A stretch of 64,000 nucleotides of DNA from assembly GCA_963921825.1 (NCBI GenBank), contig OY997596.1:59780754-59844753 (forward strand), written 5' to 3'. The DNA comes from Erodium maritimum (Eukaryota; Streptophyta; Magnoliopsida; Geraniales; Geraniaceae). Positions 1-11,477 of the stretch are shown one piece after another. Both the position numbers and the translations under genes were made by a program. Each line of letters starts with the position of its first letter. Position 1 is the stretch's first letter. The notes under the pieces are model-generated. The model saw only the letters and a program-made list of their open reading frames with translations, did no database searches and was not told where the DNA came from.

Positions 1-437
1 TTAATTCTTCGCATAATGATAGAAGGATTTGGGATTGGAGCTCCCTATAAGATCCTAGCATTCCGAGCTATCCAAAAGACCGAGGCAGGACCAAGATTAG
101 TGCAGTCAACACACCCTACAAATAGAAGACCACAAAAAGATGACTAAGACTTGACTGAGGGAACAAAACATGGGGACCGACCTGCGTGGCCACGTGGCAC
201 AAATAACAAATTTGGATTCTGGTCGCCTGAAGTTTGTTAGGTAACTAGATGGTTCTAGAGAGGAAAAACTTGGAGGGCAAGCTAATTCTGTAGACTAGTG
301 AGTGATGGTCTGCAAATGCCATCTGTCTTAACCCAACCATGGTCGGGTCTGGTTGGGTAATAAACCCTACATTTCATCAGAGGTGCTCTACTCTCTCGTC
401 GTCCTTGCTCTTCATTTTTTTCTTCGTCTGAGCTGAA
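1..437. other. Left edge, no gene recognised
   Basis: No coding region or repeat boundary was recognised here. The last 60 bases before position 438 are pyrimidine-rich and could be the old 5' leader of the tubulin-derived fragment that follows. Confidence 0.4.
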
Positions 438-925
438 ATGCGTCAAGTTATATCCATTCACGTCGGAGATACCGACACTGTCGCCGGGAAGGTCTCATGG
501 GACCTTCTGTGCCTGGAACACGGCATACAAGCGGATGGGATGACACCACAAGGCAGGCGAGGAGAGGGAGAGGGAGTCAGCTCCTTCTTCACGGTGACTT
601 CCACCAGGAAGAACATCCCTGTCGCAATCTTCATCGACTACAACATCAACCTCGTGGATGGCATCTTTTTCCCTCGGAGAACCTCATCAACCTGCAGCAG
701 CCTTCGCCGGCCACTTTCGGTCACAAAGGTGAGTGAGTAATACAAATCTTCATTTTCCTTAGTGTATAAATATTGCATTGTCTGATCTTTGTTTTTTCTG
801 TCCGACTAGATCTTCTGGAGAATTGCATCGAGCGCGCTAGGAAGGTTGCAGAGGATTGTTGCAGGATCGATGGGTTCGTACTGTTCAATTCGGTTGGAGG
901 GGGTGCGGGATCTGGGCTCGGTTCT
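438..925 (+). pseudogene. Alpha-tubulin pseudogene fragment, intron retained
   Basis: The reading from 438 resembles the alpha-tubulin N-terminus: it starts MR-VISIHVG, continues with WDLLCLEHGIQADG and later has a remnant IFIDYNINLVDG. A frame change then gives LFPSENLIN, matching the next tubulin segment. A candidate GT donor follows at about 729 and an AG acceptor just before 810. The second exon reads DLLENCIERARKVAEDC, then FVLFNSVGGGAGSGLGS, which is the tubulin nucleotide-binding glycine loop with Thr changed to Ala. Similarity stops near 925. The rest of the protein (about three quarters) is absent, the first exon needs a frame change, and many conserved residues differ, so this is a degraded fragment. 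Keeping an intron argues for a DNA-level duplication rather than a processed copy. Family assignment rests on recall of tubulin sequence. Confidence 0.75.
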
Positions 926-2386
926 CAGCAGGGCCGACCCAATGATATTTGAGGCCTTAAGCGAGAATTTGATCGATGTCTTTTTTTCCTATGAAAATTA
1001 TAATAAGAAAATAAGTAAATTTGTTCCTAGAAGTATTATAATAGATCATATTGAGAAAATAAGAATCAACGTCTATTTATAACATTGAAAAAAATCTAAA
1101 ATAAGTGATAGAGATTAATTTCTAACAAGACACCCTCGATAGATATTATTTAATGTCTATAATTCTATATATAAAAAAACTCAAATATTCAGTATATTTT
1201 CATGTCAAGTTTAGATATGATAGGTTAAGATAAATCTAGAAAATTACACCAAATTATGCTAGCTTATATGTGAACTCGTATATAGATATTTACTATCATC
1301 ATCTTCTAGACTCTAACTAGAATTAACGTCAGAACCAACATTAACGACGCAAGTTAGTATCTAGGTGAAAAATTTCTAGCACTAAGGACATTCGGTATCG
1401 AAACCCACTAGTTAACCAACACAAACAAAATATGACAAAGCCAACACATTCTCTCGGTTACCTCATGATATATGTCCAAGTTCATTTAACTATTGTTGCT
1501 CTTTAAAGCTTAAAGAAGCTTATAAACAAACTCGTGCCTATTGATCCTTTTTATTTGTGACTAAGATATCACAAACAAAAAATCGTTCATGTTCATGCCT
1601 TTTGGTCTTTCCTATTTGTTGAGCATCTCTATTTTCTATGTAATAATTTCTCTGTAGTATGGACTCTCCGTTGTGCATCTCTATGTCCATTATTGGTAAG
1701 CATCTCAATCTTTTATGAGTAAATTATTTTCTCTAGAGCCTGGGCAATACAACTCCATATGATAGGTATATAAAGGCATCTATACTATTTGTATTCTTTA
1801 ATCATGAAATGAAACTTACATAGTTATTGCATTAATTTTTGAAGGGTTTCTTTTTATTTTGACTTGTACTTTAGTCAAGTTAGTCTTGGTTTCTTACACA
1901 ACATTTACCGTTTGTAATGTATATTAGTACCCCCCGAGTTTCAATACTGTTAAACCCAACGAGACTCATGCTTCCAGTCCATTAATTCTATAGATTATTC
2001 TTCGATAAATGATTCTATTTTTTACTAAACATTTTGGTACAAAGTTAGGACATTCTATTACAAGTTATTAATTATGTCATGTTTCTCTTCCAATAAGACA
2101 ATATTGATATTCTTGAAGACTCGTCTTTAGATACATATCTACATTTGAATGTCTAAGAACTTTATTTATATAGTATCAAAGAAGTAGGATATATCAAATC
2201 AGCACTTATTGGATTTCACGTACGTTTGCTTCACATTTTTTTTATTCTGATCATAAAAATCTATATTCAATAGATTTTTTCTAGTTCCAATCTGAAGCCT
2301 TAAGTGGTTGCTTAACTCGCTTAAAGCTTGAGCCGGCCCTGGTTTTGTTCTTTGATTCGGAGGAGACATGTTTGTATCTTTTAGTA
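926..2386. other. AT-rich spacer, nothing recognised
   Basis: Only short interrupted reading frames and AT-rich sequence are present. No transposon ends, RNA gene or splice-consistent exons were recognised. Confidence 0.4.
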
Positions 2387-3314
2387 GGGGACTGGGTCGA
2401 GGAGGTGGTTGTTCGTTACGATTTCCAGGCTCGATCTGTCGCTCAGATTTACAAACACAAATACTATGATCCCTACACTCCTTTCTCGCAACACATGGAG
2501 CTCATCTACAAAGTTGGATTAACTACTATGGACGAGGCTTGACTTCATAATGATACATGTTTATTCATAATTGTTCCTTCTTGTTAATTTGGGAAGTGGA
2601 TCGAAGAATGAAACTGATAATATTGATCGATGTTGTGGTTACAATTCATGAGTATTTATACACTAAGATTATACTACAAAGTCAAAGAAGACGGAGGGTT
2701 TGTAGGCTATATCGTGAGCAACGGTATTAAACTACTGACAAGGTTGATGGTGGTGGTGAGCTAAGTCAGAGGAGACGGAGAATTGTCGATGGCGTAGTGT
2801 AAAGTCAACAGTAATGGCTTTATGTTTTCTAACGCTTCTTTGTTTTCTAACGCTTCTTTATTTTGTAAGCGCTTATAGTATATATCTTCTGGTTTGGGCT
2901 GGATTGTAACCAATTCAAGAGATTGGATAAAGGCTATATAGTTTAGACTTCTAATTTGAAATTTACTACAAAATACAACAGGTGTTAATGAAGTAGTCCA
3001 ACATTAGGTGTTGATAAAGTTTGACACGATCTCCATTAATGTATACCGAAGACGGGTTCGTATCCGTTCTGTGGCTTCCTTTATAGCATCCCGTAGCGAT
3101 TATTGTAACTCATTCCCAATTCTCGAGTCATCTCTTGTAACGTCGTATAGTCCACGGGTGGATAAACATGTATCATTATGAAGTCAGTCCGTAGTTGATC
3201 CAACTTTGTAGATGTTGAGAAAAATGAGTAAAGGGATCATAGTTTTTGTTTTTGTAAATTTGAGCGACAGTTCGAGCCTTGAAATCGTAAGGAACAACCA
3301 CATCCCCGACCCTG
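2387..3314. repeat. Inverted repeat of an unidentified gene fragment
   Basis: About 150-185 bp at 2387-2571 reappears inverted at roughly 3163-3314. The left arm encodes a stretch with GDWVEEVVVRYDFQARS and ends in TAG-like flanks shared by both arms (for example the run containing ataatgatacatgttta). The right arm has lost bases in the middle, so its frame differs. The roughly 590-bp spacer holds no recognised gene. I do not recognise the encoded fragment. The arrangement is a hairpin-forming duplicate of one exon-like segment. Confidence 0.55.
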
Positions 3315-4525
3315 ATTATCCCGACTACAATAAGGAGTTCATGCTACACTTTTTTCTCTCGTTAAGGTAAAGCTAGTAAGAAGATAGATGATTGAGAAAT
3401 GGTGTTAAGAATATCTCAAAAAAAAAAAGACACGTGACATGTTGTGACAAATTGGAGAAAAAAAAATGAAAATCATTAGATAACATGAATTGACATTTTA
3501 GTGGTCCTCAAAGACGATTTGATATGTTCAAACATAACCATTTTGTATACTTGCACACAAATTGTACTTAACACCATACAATATTTAGAGACAAAAATGG
3601 TGCTGTTTTGAGTCCATTATCCAATAAATAAAATAATTTGGTACCATCCAACAGCAATTAAACAAAAAGGACTCATTTGTAAAGAACTCATTAGAGTACA
3701 TAAAAAAGAACCTACATTACAATAACATGAAAATAAGATTGAATTTTCAGGAGATCATCAACAAAAGCTTAGTACATAACTACAAGAACCATATAATACT
3801 GTGTTTGTAAGGTAACTAGTCCGATATAAGTGGAGAGCAATCCAATTAGCTTTCAATACCAAGGATGCATAAAATTGTAACAATTGGGACAATAGGATAA
3901 CACAGGACAACACATACAATAAGAGCATGTCCAACAGCGGACGTATTACTTGAAAAGAAGGTTTGGGGGTTGGCCGGGAGAATCGTCCACCTTGGGATCG
4001 AAGGATTCTTCGCCCGAGAAATTTTGCCCATGAACAAAGCTGAAAGGGGGAGTGATGACCCCTGATAGTCTAGACTAATTCCACCATTGGAATAGCTAGG
4101 TAAAATGACAACTCACCTAAGCTATATACTTGAATCTCTTAGGTAACATGGGTCACTCTAAAACTTGCATAATTACACACCTAAAAAACACCAATGGACA
4201 AAACACAAATAAAGACATATTTTAAACACAAATCTATCCAAAGAAAAATAATTACATTGTTCCCTAAATTCGGTGAGTATGAACAAGTTATTCATTGACA
4301 ATAGCTACCGGAACAAAGGAATATACCAAAGACTGCCCAAAATATTAGAATAGATGTAAAGACAAGAACAATATTCTAGACAAATAAACTAAGAACCACT
4401 ATCGCAAAAGAATCAAGTTAAAACTTGACTATATAAACCAAAGACAGTAGCAAACTATACATCAATCATAAGTTCAAGAAGCCAAAGGAAAGCACTATGT
4501 ATTTCAAAAGATTTGGCAAGATTGT
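3315..4525. other. Spacer, nothing firmly recognised
   Basis: AT-rich sequence. A GC-richer patch at 3920-4050 begins with agagcatgtccaac, reminiscent of Harbinger or Tourist element ends, but no matching far end was found. Confidence 0.3.
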
Positions 4526-5207
4526 GATGAAAAGGGTTGTTCCTCCCACTAAAACTCTAACCAGTGATGACAAGTATAATTATTAAAAACTCACAAATCA
4601 ATGCAATTTATTCATAATTTTAGATTCAGAATCGTAACAATGAAGTCAATCAGTCCCAGAAAAAACAATACACATACAAAGATTCAAACATTTCCAAAAT
4701 AATTATAATCGAAAGCTTCACAACATTACACATAAAAGGTTGTGACAAGAAAAGGTTTTTCCTTTAATACAAACCCTCATCAGTGACAAGTATAATTATT
4801 ATAAATACACACATTAATGCAATTTAATCCTAATTTTGGATTCAGAATCATAACAAAGAGTCACAGATGAAAAGGGTTGTTCCTCCCACTAAAACAATAA
4901 CCAGTGATGACAAGTATAATTATTAAAAACTCACAATCAATGCAATTTATTCATAATTTTAGATTCAGAATCGTAACAATGAAGTCAATCAGTCGAAGAA
5001 AAAAGAATACGCATACAAAGATTCAACCATTTCCTAAATAACTATAATAGAAAGCTTCACAACAATACACATAAAGCAAGGTTGTGACAAGAAAAGGTTT
5101 TTCCTTTAATACAAACCCTCATCAGTGACAAGTATAATTATTATAAATACACACATTAATGCAATTTAATCCTAATTTTGGATTCAGAATCATAACAAAG
5201 AGTCACA
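4526..5207. repeat. Two tandem copies of a 340-bp unit, each with two related halves
   Basis: The unit starting gatgaaaagggttgttcc at 4526 repeats at 4866, and the sequence before the next partial start at 5208 closes the second copy. Unit lengths are 340 and 342 bp. Each unit contains two diverged half-units: both halves carry a core like gacaagtataattatta followed by caatgcaattta and gattcagaatc. The order is therefore A-B-A'-B', a small higher-order array. A third partial relative follows at about 5208-5290, next to the 3' end of the eL41 gene on the minus strand. The array may thus have grown from the downstream flank of that gene. Confidence 0.8.
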
Positions 5208-5425
5208 GATGCACAAAAGAAAACCCATAAATAAACTCAAACATTTGAGAATAATTAAAACAAAAAGCTTCCCAATATTTCATATAGTGAAAATTACTGG
5301 AATCCAACATAGTGTATCAAAAGCACAGAAACAGAGACAATACTACTACTCTCCGAATATAAGGACGAAATCTAGAAACGAAACGACAGCGTTTTAACCG
5401 ATGAGATCAGACGAAGAACAAGCCT

Positions 5426-5627
5426 CTACTTAGATCTCTGCCTCATCTTTCGGCGCTTCCTCTTCAACCTCCTCATACGCTTCTTCTTCCACTGTCAACA
5501 ACACCACAGAACAAAATCGAAACCATTACATCGATCACGAGCTACGTAGATTTACAATACATTGCGATCGAAACGAAACTTCTATAGATTGAAGAGAAAT
5601 CGGATTCGGATATACCTTGGCCCTCAT
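5426..5627 (-). CDS. RPL41: Ribosomal protein eL41 (25 residues, two exons)
   Basis: eL41 is the smallest protein of the cytosolic large ribosomal subunit, a single basic helix near the subunit interface. Exon 1 is only 12 bases (5616-5627) and encodes MRAK; the donor is AAG followed by GTATAT. Exon 2 (5426-5491) follows a TTGACAG acceptor and encodes WKKKRMRRLKRKRRK and then MRQRSK before TAG. Joined in phase 0 the protein is 25 residues, the exact family length, and almost wholly Arg/Lys/Met as expected. The gene is easily missed because of its length and its four-codon first exon. Upstream lie a TATA box, a telo-box and TGGGCY elements typical of plant ribosomal protein promoters; downstream lies the tandem array. 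The 124-bp intron position and residue match make the identification very secure. Confidence 0.95.
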
Positions 5628-5723
5628 GGTGATTGGGTGATTCTCTGCTTTCGCTTCCTCTAAAACCTTAGCTTTCTTCTTCAGAGGCTGCTGCGAGATC
5701 TGTGTGAGAGGAGGAGAGCTCGA

Positions 5724-5912
5724 TTAGGGTTTTGAGGTGTTATATAAGGCGAGCGAGACCATCAGCCTTGAAACGACGGCGTATAGAGTATTACTGGGCT
5801 GCTTATTGGGCCGATCTATTCTCCCGCACCAACCATATTATTATTTTTTCGACTTCAATCCGGCCCAACCGTAGCACCAGCTTGTACTTAACATTGTGTG
5901 GGCCGGCCCAAT
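5724..5912 (-). promoter_or_regulatory. eL41 promoter: telo-box, TATA box and site II motifs
   Basis: Read on the minus strand, a telo-box AAACCCTAA lies at 5724-5732, a TTATATAA TATA box at 5740-5747, and TGGGCT/TGGGCC (site II) motifs at 5795-5800, 5807-5812 and around 5896-5912. Telo-box plus site II is the established signature of plant ribosomal protein and other growth-linked promoters, often bound by TCP factors. The distances fit a start of transcription near 5715. Confidence 0.75.
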
Positions 5913-7580
5913 AGAAATGTCGGTCCCCTTTCGGTTTTAATGATACGACCGAACCATTGATATCGAGTTTACAAAATATCAAACCTTTGATCATCTCTAC
6001 CTAAGGACGGAACGGAAAATAGACCAATATCGATATTGACACAGAGATTTCTTGGGTTTCGATACATGCGTCGGCAATTAACGTGAAAAATTGATCAATC
6101 GATTGTTGATTATGAATATAGACAACTGAGTTAATCGGTAAAACCAATATTGACACCTTACGCCCGTTCTCCCCACCAATACTTCCGACAACGACGATTA
6201 CAACCTGCAACCGAGTTATAGGAAATAGAATGAGTTTAGGGTTGTTATCTTATAAGTCCCTAAAAAAAGCCCCCAAAAGAGCGATAAGGCATGGAATTAG
6301 AGTATCCACGAGAGGAGGAACTTCTTTATTTGTAACTGATATGAAAAACCATTTCGTTCTTTTCTCTCTCCTCCTCCCTTGGAAATGAGGTTTATCAGTC
6401 TCGTCCATCTCACGTCCTCACCAACTGTCATCCCGATTCTTTCAAACCTCGGTTTTATCCATTAAAATCCCTTACCAATCATTAACCTACCGGAAAAAAC
6501 CGAGTGGATCTTGTTCTTCTAGTGCCGGTGGGGTTTTCTGAGTACGATAGGATCCGATCTTTTCTTCTTTTATCCGTAAAATAAGGTGTATCCAGATTAT
6601 TTGGTCTTTATCTTACTTATATAGAAGTAAGAGCGCACCAAATACTTTTATTCTTAAAAGGTTGATTTATCAAAAAATATTTGGTCTCGATCTATACTTG
6701 TGCAGTGGTAAAGGAGCACCTAAACGATTTGACCCACTACTTTGTTAGAGGCCCAAAAAAACGTATAGAGAGAGGCTTCAAAAACAAAATCGTGAGAACC
6801 CCTGTAAAACTTGAGAATAAACAAAGATTGTGGTATCGTTGCTGGAACTCAAACCCGGGTATCATAAATCCAAATTCAAGTGACGAAATTTATATTTTGG
6901 GTGGTCCCTATAACAACCAACCTACTGACGTTTAACCTCACCTGTAACATATTGTTTACTTTAAACTTACATTTTTATAATCCGTAAATCGATTCATAAT
7001 TCACAAAATGAATAATAAGAGTTTGGATACCATCAATCAGATAGATTTATCATTCAAATTCGCAAACCGAATACATCATGGAGTGGATTTACGGAAAAGC
7101 CCTCGTGTTGCCTGAGCCAATAGCGTGCCGACACTATAAAAAGACCAAACAATTCGGATTGGCCGAAGAGATGATCTGCGAGCTCAGAGAAGTGGTCGCT
7201 TTCTAGGAGTTATACTCAACGGTCGAAAACAAAAACAAAAGCAAAACAGAACAAAAGGCGAAAAAATGACTTGGGATCCACGAAAGGGACCAGCTCGGCA
7301 CCACATGTCTAGCTACGACAAGTCCGAGGCTCAATCATGGTCAGTGTCCTTAGCTGGCCCCAAAGAACCAAACAGACCCATCACAATCTCGTGACCCAAT
7401 ATCCACTGGGCCTATGACCAGCTGCTGAGGCCCATAGATTTTCTTTATCGAACACCTTTAAAATTGAAGGAACAAGACTCACTTTCACTCATGTGAGAGC
7501 TTCGACTTAAACAAGAATATCTCAACTACCCAACTTTGATATTTTATCTCCAGTGCCACGTCACATCGGTTTAGATACTT
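5913..7580. other. Spacer, no gene recognised
   Basis: Several short frames, none splice-consistent or family-like. A weak Pol III box A/B-like pair near 6700-6737 was considered for a SINE but is not convincing. Confidence 0.35.
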
Positions 7581-7591
7581 TAATTGATTTA

Positions 7592-8070
7592 AAGGGTTAA
7601 ATATTGAAACTTATTCTTAAGTATTGGTCACGAACACTACATTATCCACTTTTCAAAATGAACACTACATTACCGTTAAGTATTGATCACACGATTTTGT
7701 TAGTAAAAATGGATGGAATTTTCTATTCCGTTAGTGATATGATCTCAAGTGTCATATAATGGATGGTAAAATGACGTTTTTTTGCCTTTAAGTATTAGAC
7801 CTCTATACATTTTATAAGGAACAATAACGAGGGTACAATGATAATGTTCCTTATAAAATGTGTATAGGTCATATAATTAAGGGGAAACGTTATTTTATCA
7901 TCCATTATATGACACATGAGGTCATATGACTAACGGAATGGAAAATTCCATCTATTTTTACTAACAAAATCGTGTGACCAATACTTAAGGATAGTGTAGT
8001 GTTCATTTTGAAAACGTGAGAAGTATAGTGTTCGTGACCAATACTTAAGAGTAAGTTTCGATATTTAATG
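7592..8070. mobile_element. Long-TIR MITE, family B, copy 1
   Basis: The two ends are inverted complements: about agggttaaatattgaaac at the left and gtttcgatattta at the right. The arms continue inward with ttaagtattggtcacgaaca, a tract atgacgt and a central tataaggaacaat segment. The whole 480-bp region folds on itself. A second, better preserved copy lies at 61282-61778. There is no coding capacity. The right terminus is degraded, so the exact end is uncertain. Confidence 0.7.
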
Positions 8071-8294
8071 TAACGACAGTTAATGAAAACGTGAGTAGTA
8101 TAGGGCCATAGGCAAAACTCTTTGATGCAATTTGTCAAACACTTGCTGATCATTCAATGTAATGACATTAAAATCGTTTTAATGCCGAAATTAGTATATA
8201 TATATATTTTAAATCGCAATTACACACAATCACAGACCCATCAACAATTTACAAAAACCCAATTGATTTGATCCCAAAAAAAAAAATCACCAAT

Positions 8295-8786
8295 TCACTC
8301 CGTAGCAAATATAATCGCCAACGAGCCGTCCGAGTCAACTCGGATCGGAGTCCGACACAGAGGACAACTCGACCGAGTCACCAGCCACCGATCCACACAC
8401 TCGGAGTGGTAGCAATGACAACAATTCGGCAAAACCTTAACCTTCTCGCCGTCCTCAATAATCCCGAGGCATATACAACACTCCGCCGCCGCCTCGCCGG
8501 AGCACGCGCCGGAGCACGCGCGGTGGAGCGTGATCGGGAGCTTATTGGGGTCGATCCCGTTCCGGGGCTGCGGCGGCGCGTGGTGGTCGGAGGTGGGTAG
8601 AATGTTGATTTCGTTGCCGTAGCGGCAGACCCACCTGGCGTAGAGGAAGAGGAGAGTGGCGGTGATGATGACGGAGAAGAGGACGATGACGAAGAAGAGG
8701 GTCCGGCCGCCGATCTGGAAGTTCCGGTCGTCGAGCTCGGCGTAGTGCCAGTGAAGCGCCGACGACGATTCCTGGGTCGTGGACAT
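8295..8786 (-). CDS. ATL-family RING-H2 E3 ubiquitin ligase
   Basis: This intronless 163-residue protein is predicted to be a membrane-anchored E3 ubiquitin ligase. A hydrophobic transmembrane segment spans about residues 29-50. A GID version of the ATL family GLD motif is at 77-79. The RING-H2 finger has zinc ligands C103, C106, C122, H124, H127, C130, C141 and C144, with Pro between the last two (CPLC) and W134 in the E2-binding position. That order (membrane helix, GLD, RING-H2, short tail) defines the Arabidopsis Toxicos en Levadura (ATL) family, whose members are usually intronless and often small. A TATA-like tract lies around 8835-8848. By position it may correspond to Arabidopsis At3g11110, as its neighbours eL41 and trihelix do. 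The substrate cannot be inferred. Confidence 0.92.
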   Translation of the reverse strand: MSTTQESSSALHWHYAELDDRNFQIGGRTLFFVIVLFSVIITATLLFLYARWVCRYGNEINILPTSDHHAPPQPRNGIDPNKLPITLHRACSGACSGEAAAECCICLGIIEDGEKVKVLPNCCHCYHSECVDRWLVTRSSCPLCRTPIRVDSDGSLAIIFATE

Positions 8787-9158
8787 TTGGGGGCGGAGGA
8801 GTTGGGTTGGTTTCGTGTGGTTGCGGACATGGGATTAATATATATGGAGGTGGTGAAGGGCCTCGAATCTTGGTTTTGGGCTAGTTGATAACTTTTTGAT
8901 CCAATTTGATGGATATTATTTGTATGAATGAGAAAAATGGTTTGCCCCCAATTGGCCATTTCTGCTATGAATTTCAATAACCATTTAAAATGTTTGTTTT
9001 TGTCTTTCTTATTTTATGATAAATATCGTACGTTATTGAATATATCATCGTATTTCTAATGAGACGTAGTGTCGATGGGTATGGGATGTAATTTTAGCAT
9101 GATTTTTTTCAGTTTGGCTTATTGATTCGATTCACTCGTAGTTATCAAATCTGAAAAT

Positions 9159-9797
9159 TAGGGGTGTTCCAAAATAACTATTACCGGCCAAACTGATCAT
9201 CATCAATCGGAATTGACACCGGAGACAGTGGAATCGATGTTGGCGGTGGAGGTTAAGGTCATAGAAGTGGTGAACCGACGGTCTTTTGGTTGGATTTTGG
9301 ATATGCAAACGTTGGATTGCGGTTAATCGATAGGAACCAGACCGTTTAGACTTTAGTGTGGGCTGAAAAGTTGTTAGGCTTGCAGGCCCACAACCTTTCA
9401 GCCCGTGTTAAGCTCCATGGTCTGTGTGATATTCAACTCAATTCGAAGACGTTGAACCACAACCGATCCTAATTAACTTTAGCTAGCTTGAAATCCCCTC
9501 TCTCTCATCGAGCCAACTTCTCCAACCCTCTCTCGATCAACAAGTCGACTTCTTCAGCGCCCTCTCGCTTATCGAAATCTTCGACCAAATTTCTGTTGAA
9601 AATATGTTCCTCTCCCAAAATCAAATGGTTGGTCCGGTTTCAAACGGAAAACCGACAGAATTCTTCCGGTTTCAAACAACCTGGAGTAACATTTGTCGGT
9701 GCCGGTGGTAGTTCCAAACAATCACACCAAGCCAAATTTGTGGTTTGTTCCCCAAACTTTGTGTAATGGCCGGTTAAACCGACCGTGTACACCCCTA
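9159..9797. mobile_element. Non-autonomous hAT-like element
   Basis: The left end reads taggggtgt and the right end acacccct-a, forming short inverted termini. Inside them the motifs accggccaaact and a related ggccggttaaacc are also inverted. The 8-bp flanks are ctgaaaat and tggaaaat, agreeing at the last six positions, as expected for a decayed 8-bp hAT target duplication. Length is 639 bp. The 92-codon frame inside (9488-9766) has no recognised domain and is probably chance. Confidence 0.5.
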
Positions 9798-9805
9798 TGG
9801 AAAAT

Positions 9806-11242
9806 CCATACTACATGAATCCCACAACACCATATGTCTTATTGTTTATACAACACACATAATGTTGCTCTAACAGTCGCCTATGTTCTTGCTCGTTGTA
9901 ACGCTCCCGACGTTCTCTTACTTTCTCCATTTTATTTGTGATTATTCGCACAATATTATCTCAAACGTTAAATGTATATCTATATAACAGGGACGTCAAT
10001 CCGACAACTAGGGTCTATATTACTAATTGAAAACTAACCTAGGATTGTTCGTATATATTTATTTTATATTTTAAATTATTAATAAACATGTATATAATCA
10101 TAATATATATCATCATACAAAACAATAAAATTTATCAATTATTAGAGATAAATACTAAACCCAATAGTTGCACATCCTAAAAAAACCAAAAAAAATCAAC
10201 CATTTATCGATTTCAGACCTCGAAGATTTGACTTGTTTCACTGTCTAAGCATACACCAATTCAATTTGTCATCTTGATCGTGCTAACAAAACTTGTATTT
10301 TTTTATTAGACGACGCTTACTTCCGATTTCTATAAACCCGATATCACATATATATCAACATTCTATCCTCTTCTACCTTATCCATATGATAACAAAAAGA
10401 TATGAAGTGTTTGGGGAGTATTAAATTGCTCGGTGGCACTTCTTTTTCTTAATTATAACTATTATTCAAGGCAAATGAAAATCGAATGTCTGTCTGTACC
10501 CTAGTAGACAAAAACTTTGTAGCTATGCTAAAAAAAGCTCTGTTGTGCGGTTGTCCTAACAACAGATAGACTAAGATTCTCAACACTAGCTTCAGATATT
10601 TAAGTAGATGGATCTGAGATAAATATGTAAGCACTTGGTACTTAAACAAATTCGACTTAATCTATAAGCTACAAAACCCACTCGGTTAAGGTTGTGTTAA
10701 TTATCATGCTTTTATTTGGGGGCCAACTTTATGCTATTCTCTGGTTTTATTTAAGTACTCATTAAGATAGAGGTAATGATTTGAGAATCTAAAGATTAAA
10801 TAGTTGGATAACTACAAAAATAAATCCATGACTTTCATTAACCTTTGTTCCCTCACACATATTTGATAAAAAGTTAAACCTAACATGTTTATCTTTTTTA
10901 TTTATTTTTGGGACAAAATACTCCATTAAATTAGTGGTTATCTCAAGTAGACGTCCAGATTTTTGCGATAGTTTTTTGTCCGTTCAAGTCTTTGACACAG
11001 TAAAAAATGTGTACGAGAGAACAAATGTCACCGTCTCTACAAGTCTGGTTTTGATGTATTGACCTTTTTATCGGGTATAACTTTATACTTACTACTTAAA
11101 TATTTAACACGTAGAGTTAAATATTTATTAAGTAATTTGTAATCTGTTATTAGTTGAATATGTGATATTTCAGCCATTTGTTAACAAGACAGATTGAATT
11201 TGAATTTAATTTATATACATGCACTCAGTTTAATTTGAAATT
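9806..11242. other. AT-rich spacer, nothing recognised
   Basis: Low-complexity AT-rich sequence without recognised genes, repeats or transposon ends. Confidence 0.4.
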
Positions 11243-11477
11243 GGGTTAATATCATAAAGCACCACACAAGTATACACGGTTTTCAAATAACACACTAAAT
11301 TATGATTTTTTTTCATGTGGCACACATATGTATCAACGATTTTTTCATGTGGCACACATATGTATCAACAAACTTTGATAATTTGTTGGTACAGAGGTGT
11401 GTCACATGAAAAAATCATAACTTAGTGTGTTATTTGAAAAACGTGTATACTTGTGTGGTGCTTTATGATATTAACTC
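11243..11477. mobile_element. Foldback MITE with internal tandem duplication
   Basis: The ends gggttaatatcataaagcac and gtgctttatgatattaactc are inverted complements, and the inversion continues for about 75 bp per arm with few mismatches. Within the left arm a segment beginning ttcatgtggcacacatatg occurs twice in tandem, whereas the right arm has one copy. No coding sequence is present. A target duplication could not be fixed. Confidence 0.65.

Noticed and set aside
5732..5994. Frames of about 60 codons upstream of eL41
   Set aside because: They cover the promoter with TATA, telo-box and site II motifs and have no protein-like features.
6690..6740. Possible tRNA-derived SINE with box A and box B
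   Set aside because: The spacing is plausible but the boxes are weak and no poly-A or repeat boundary was found.
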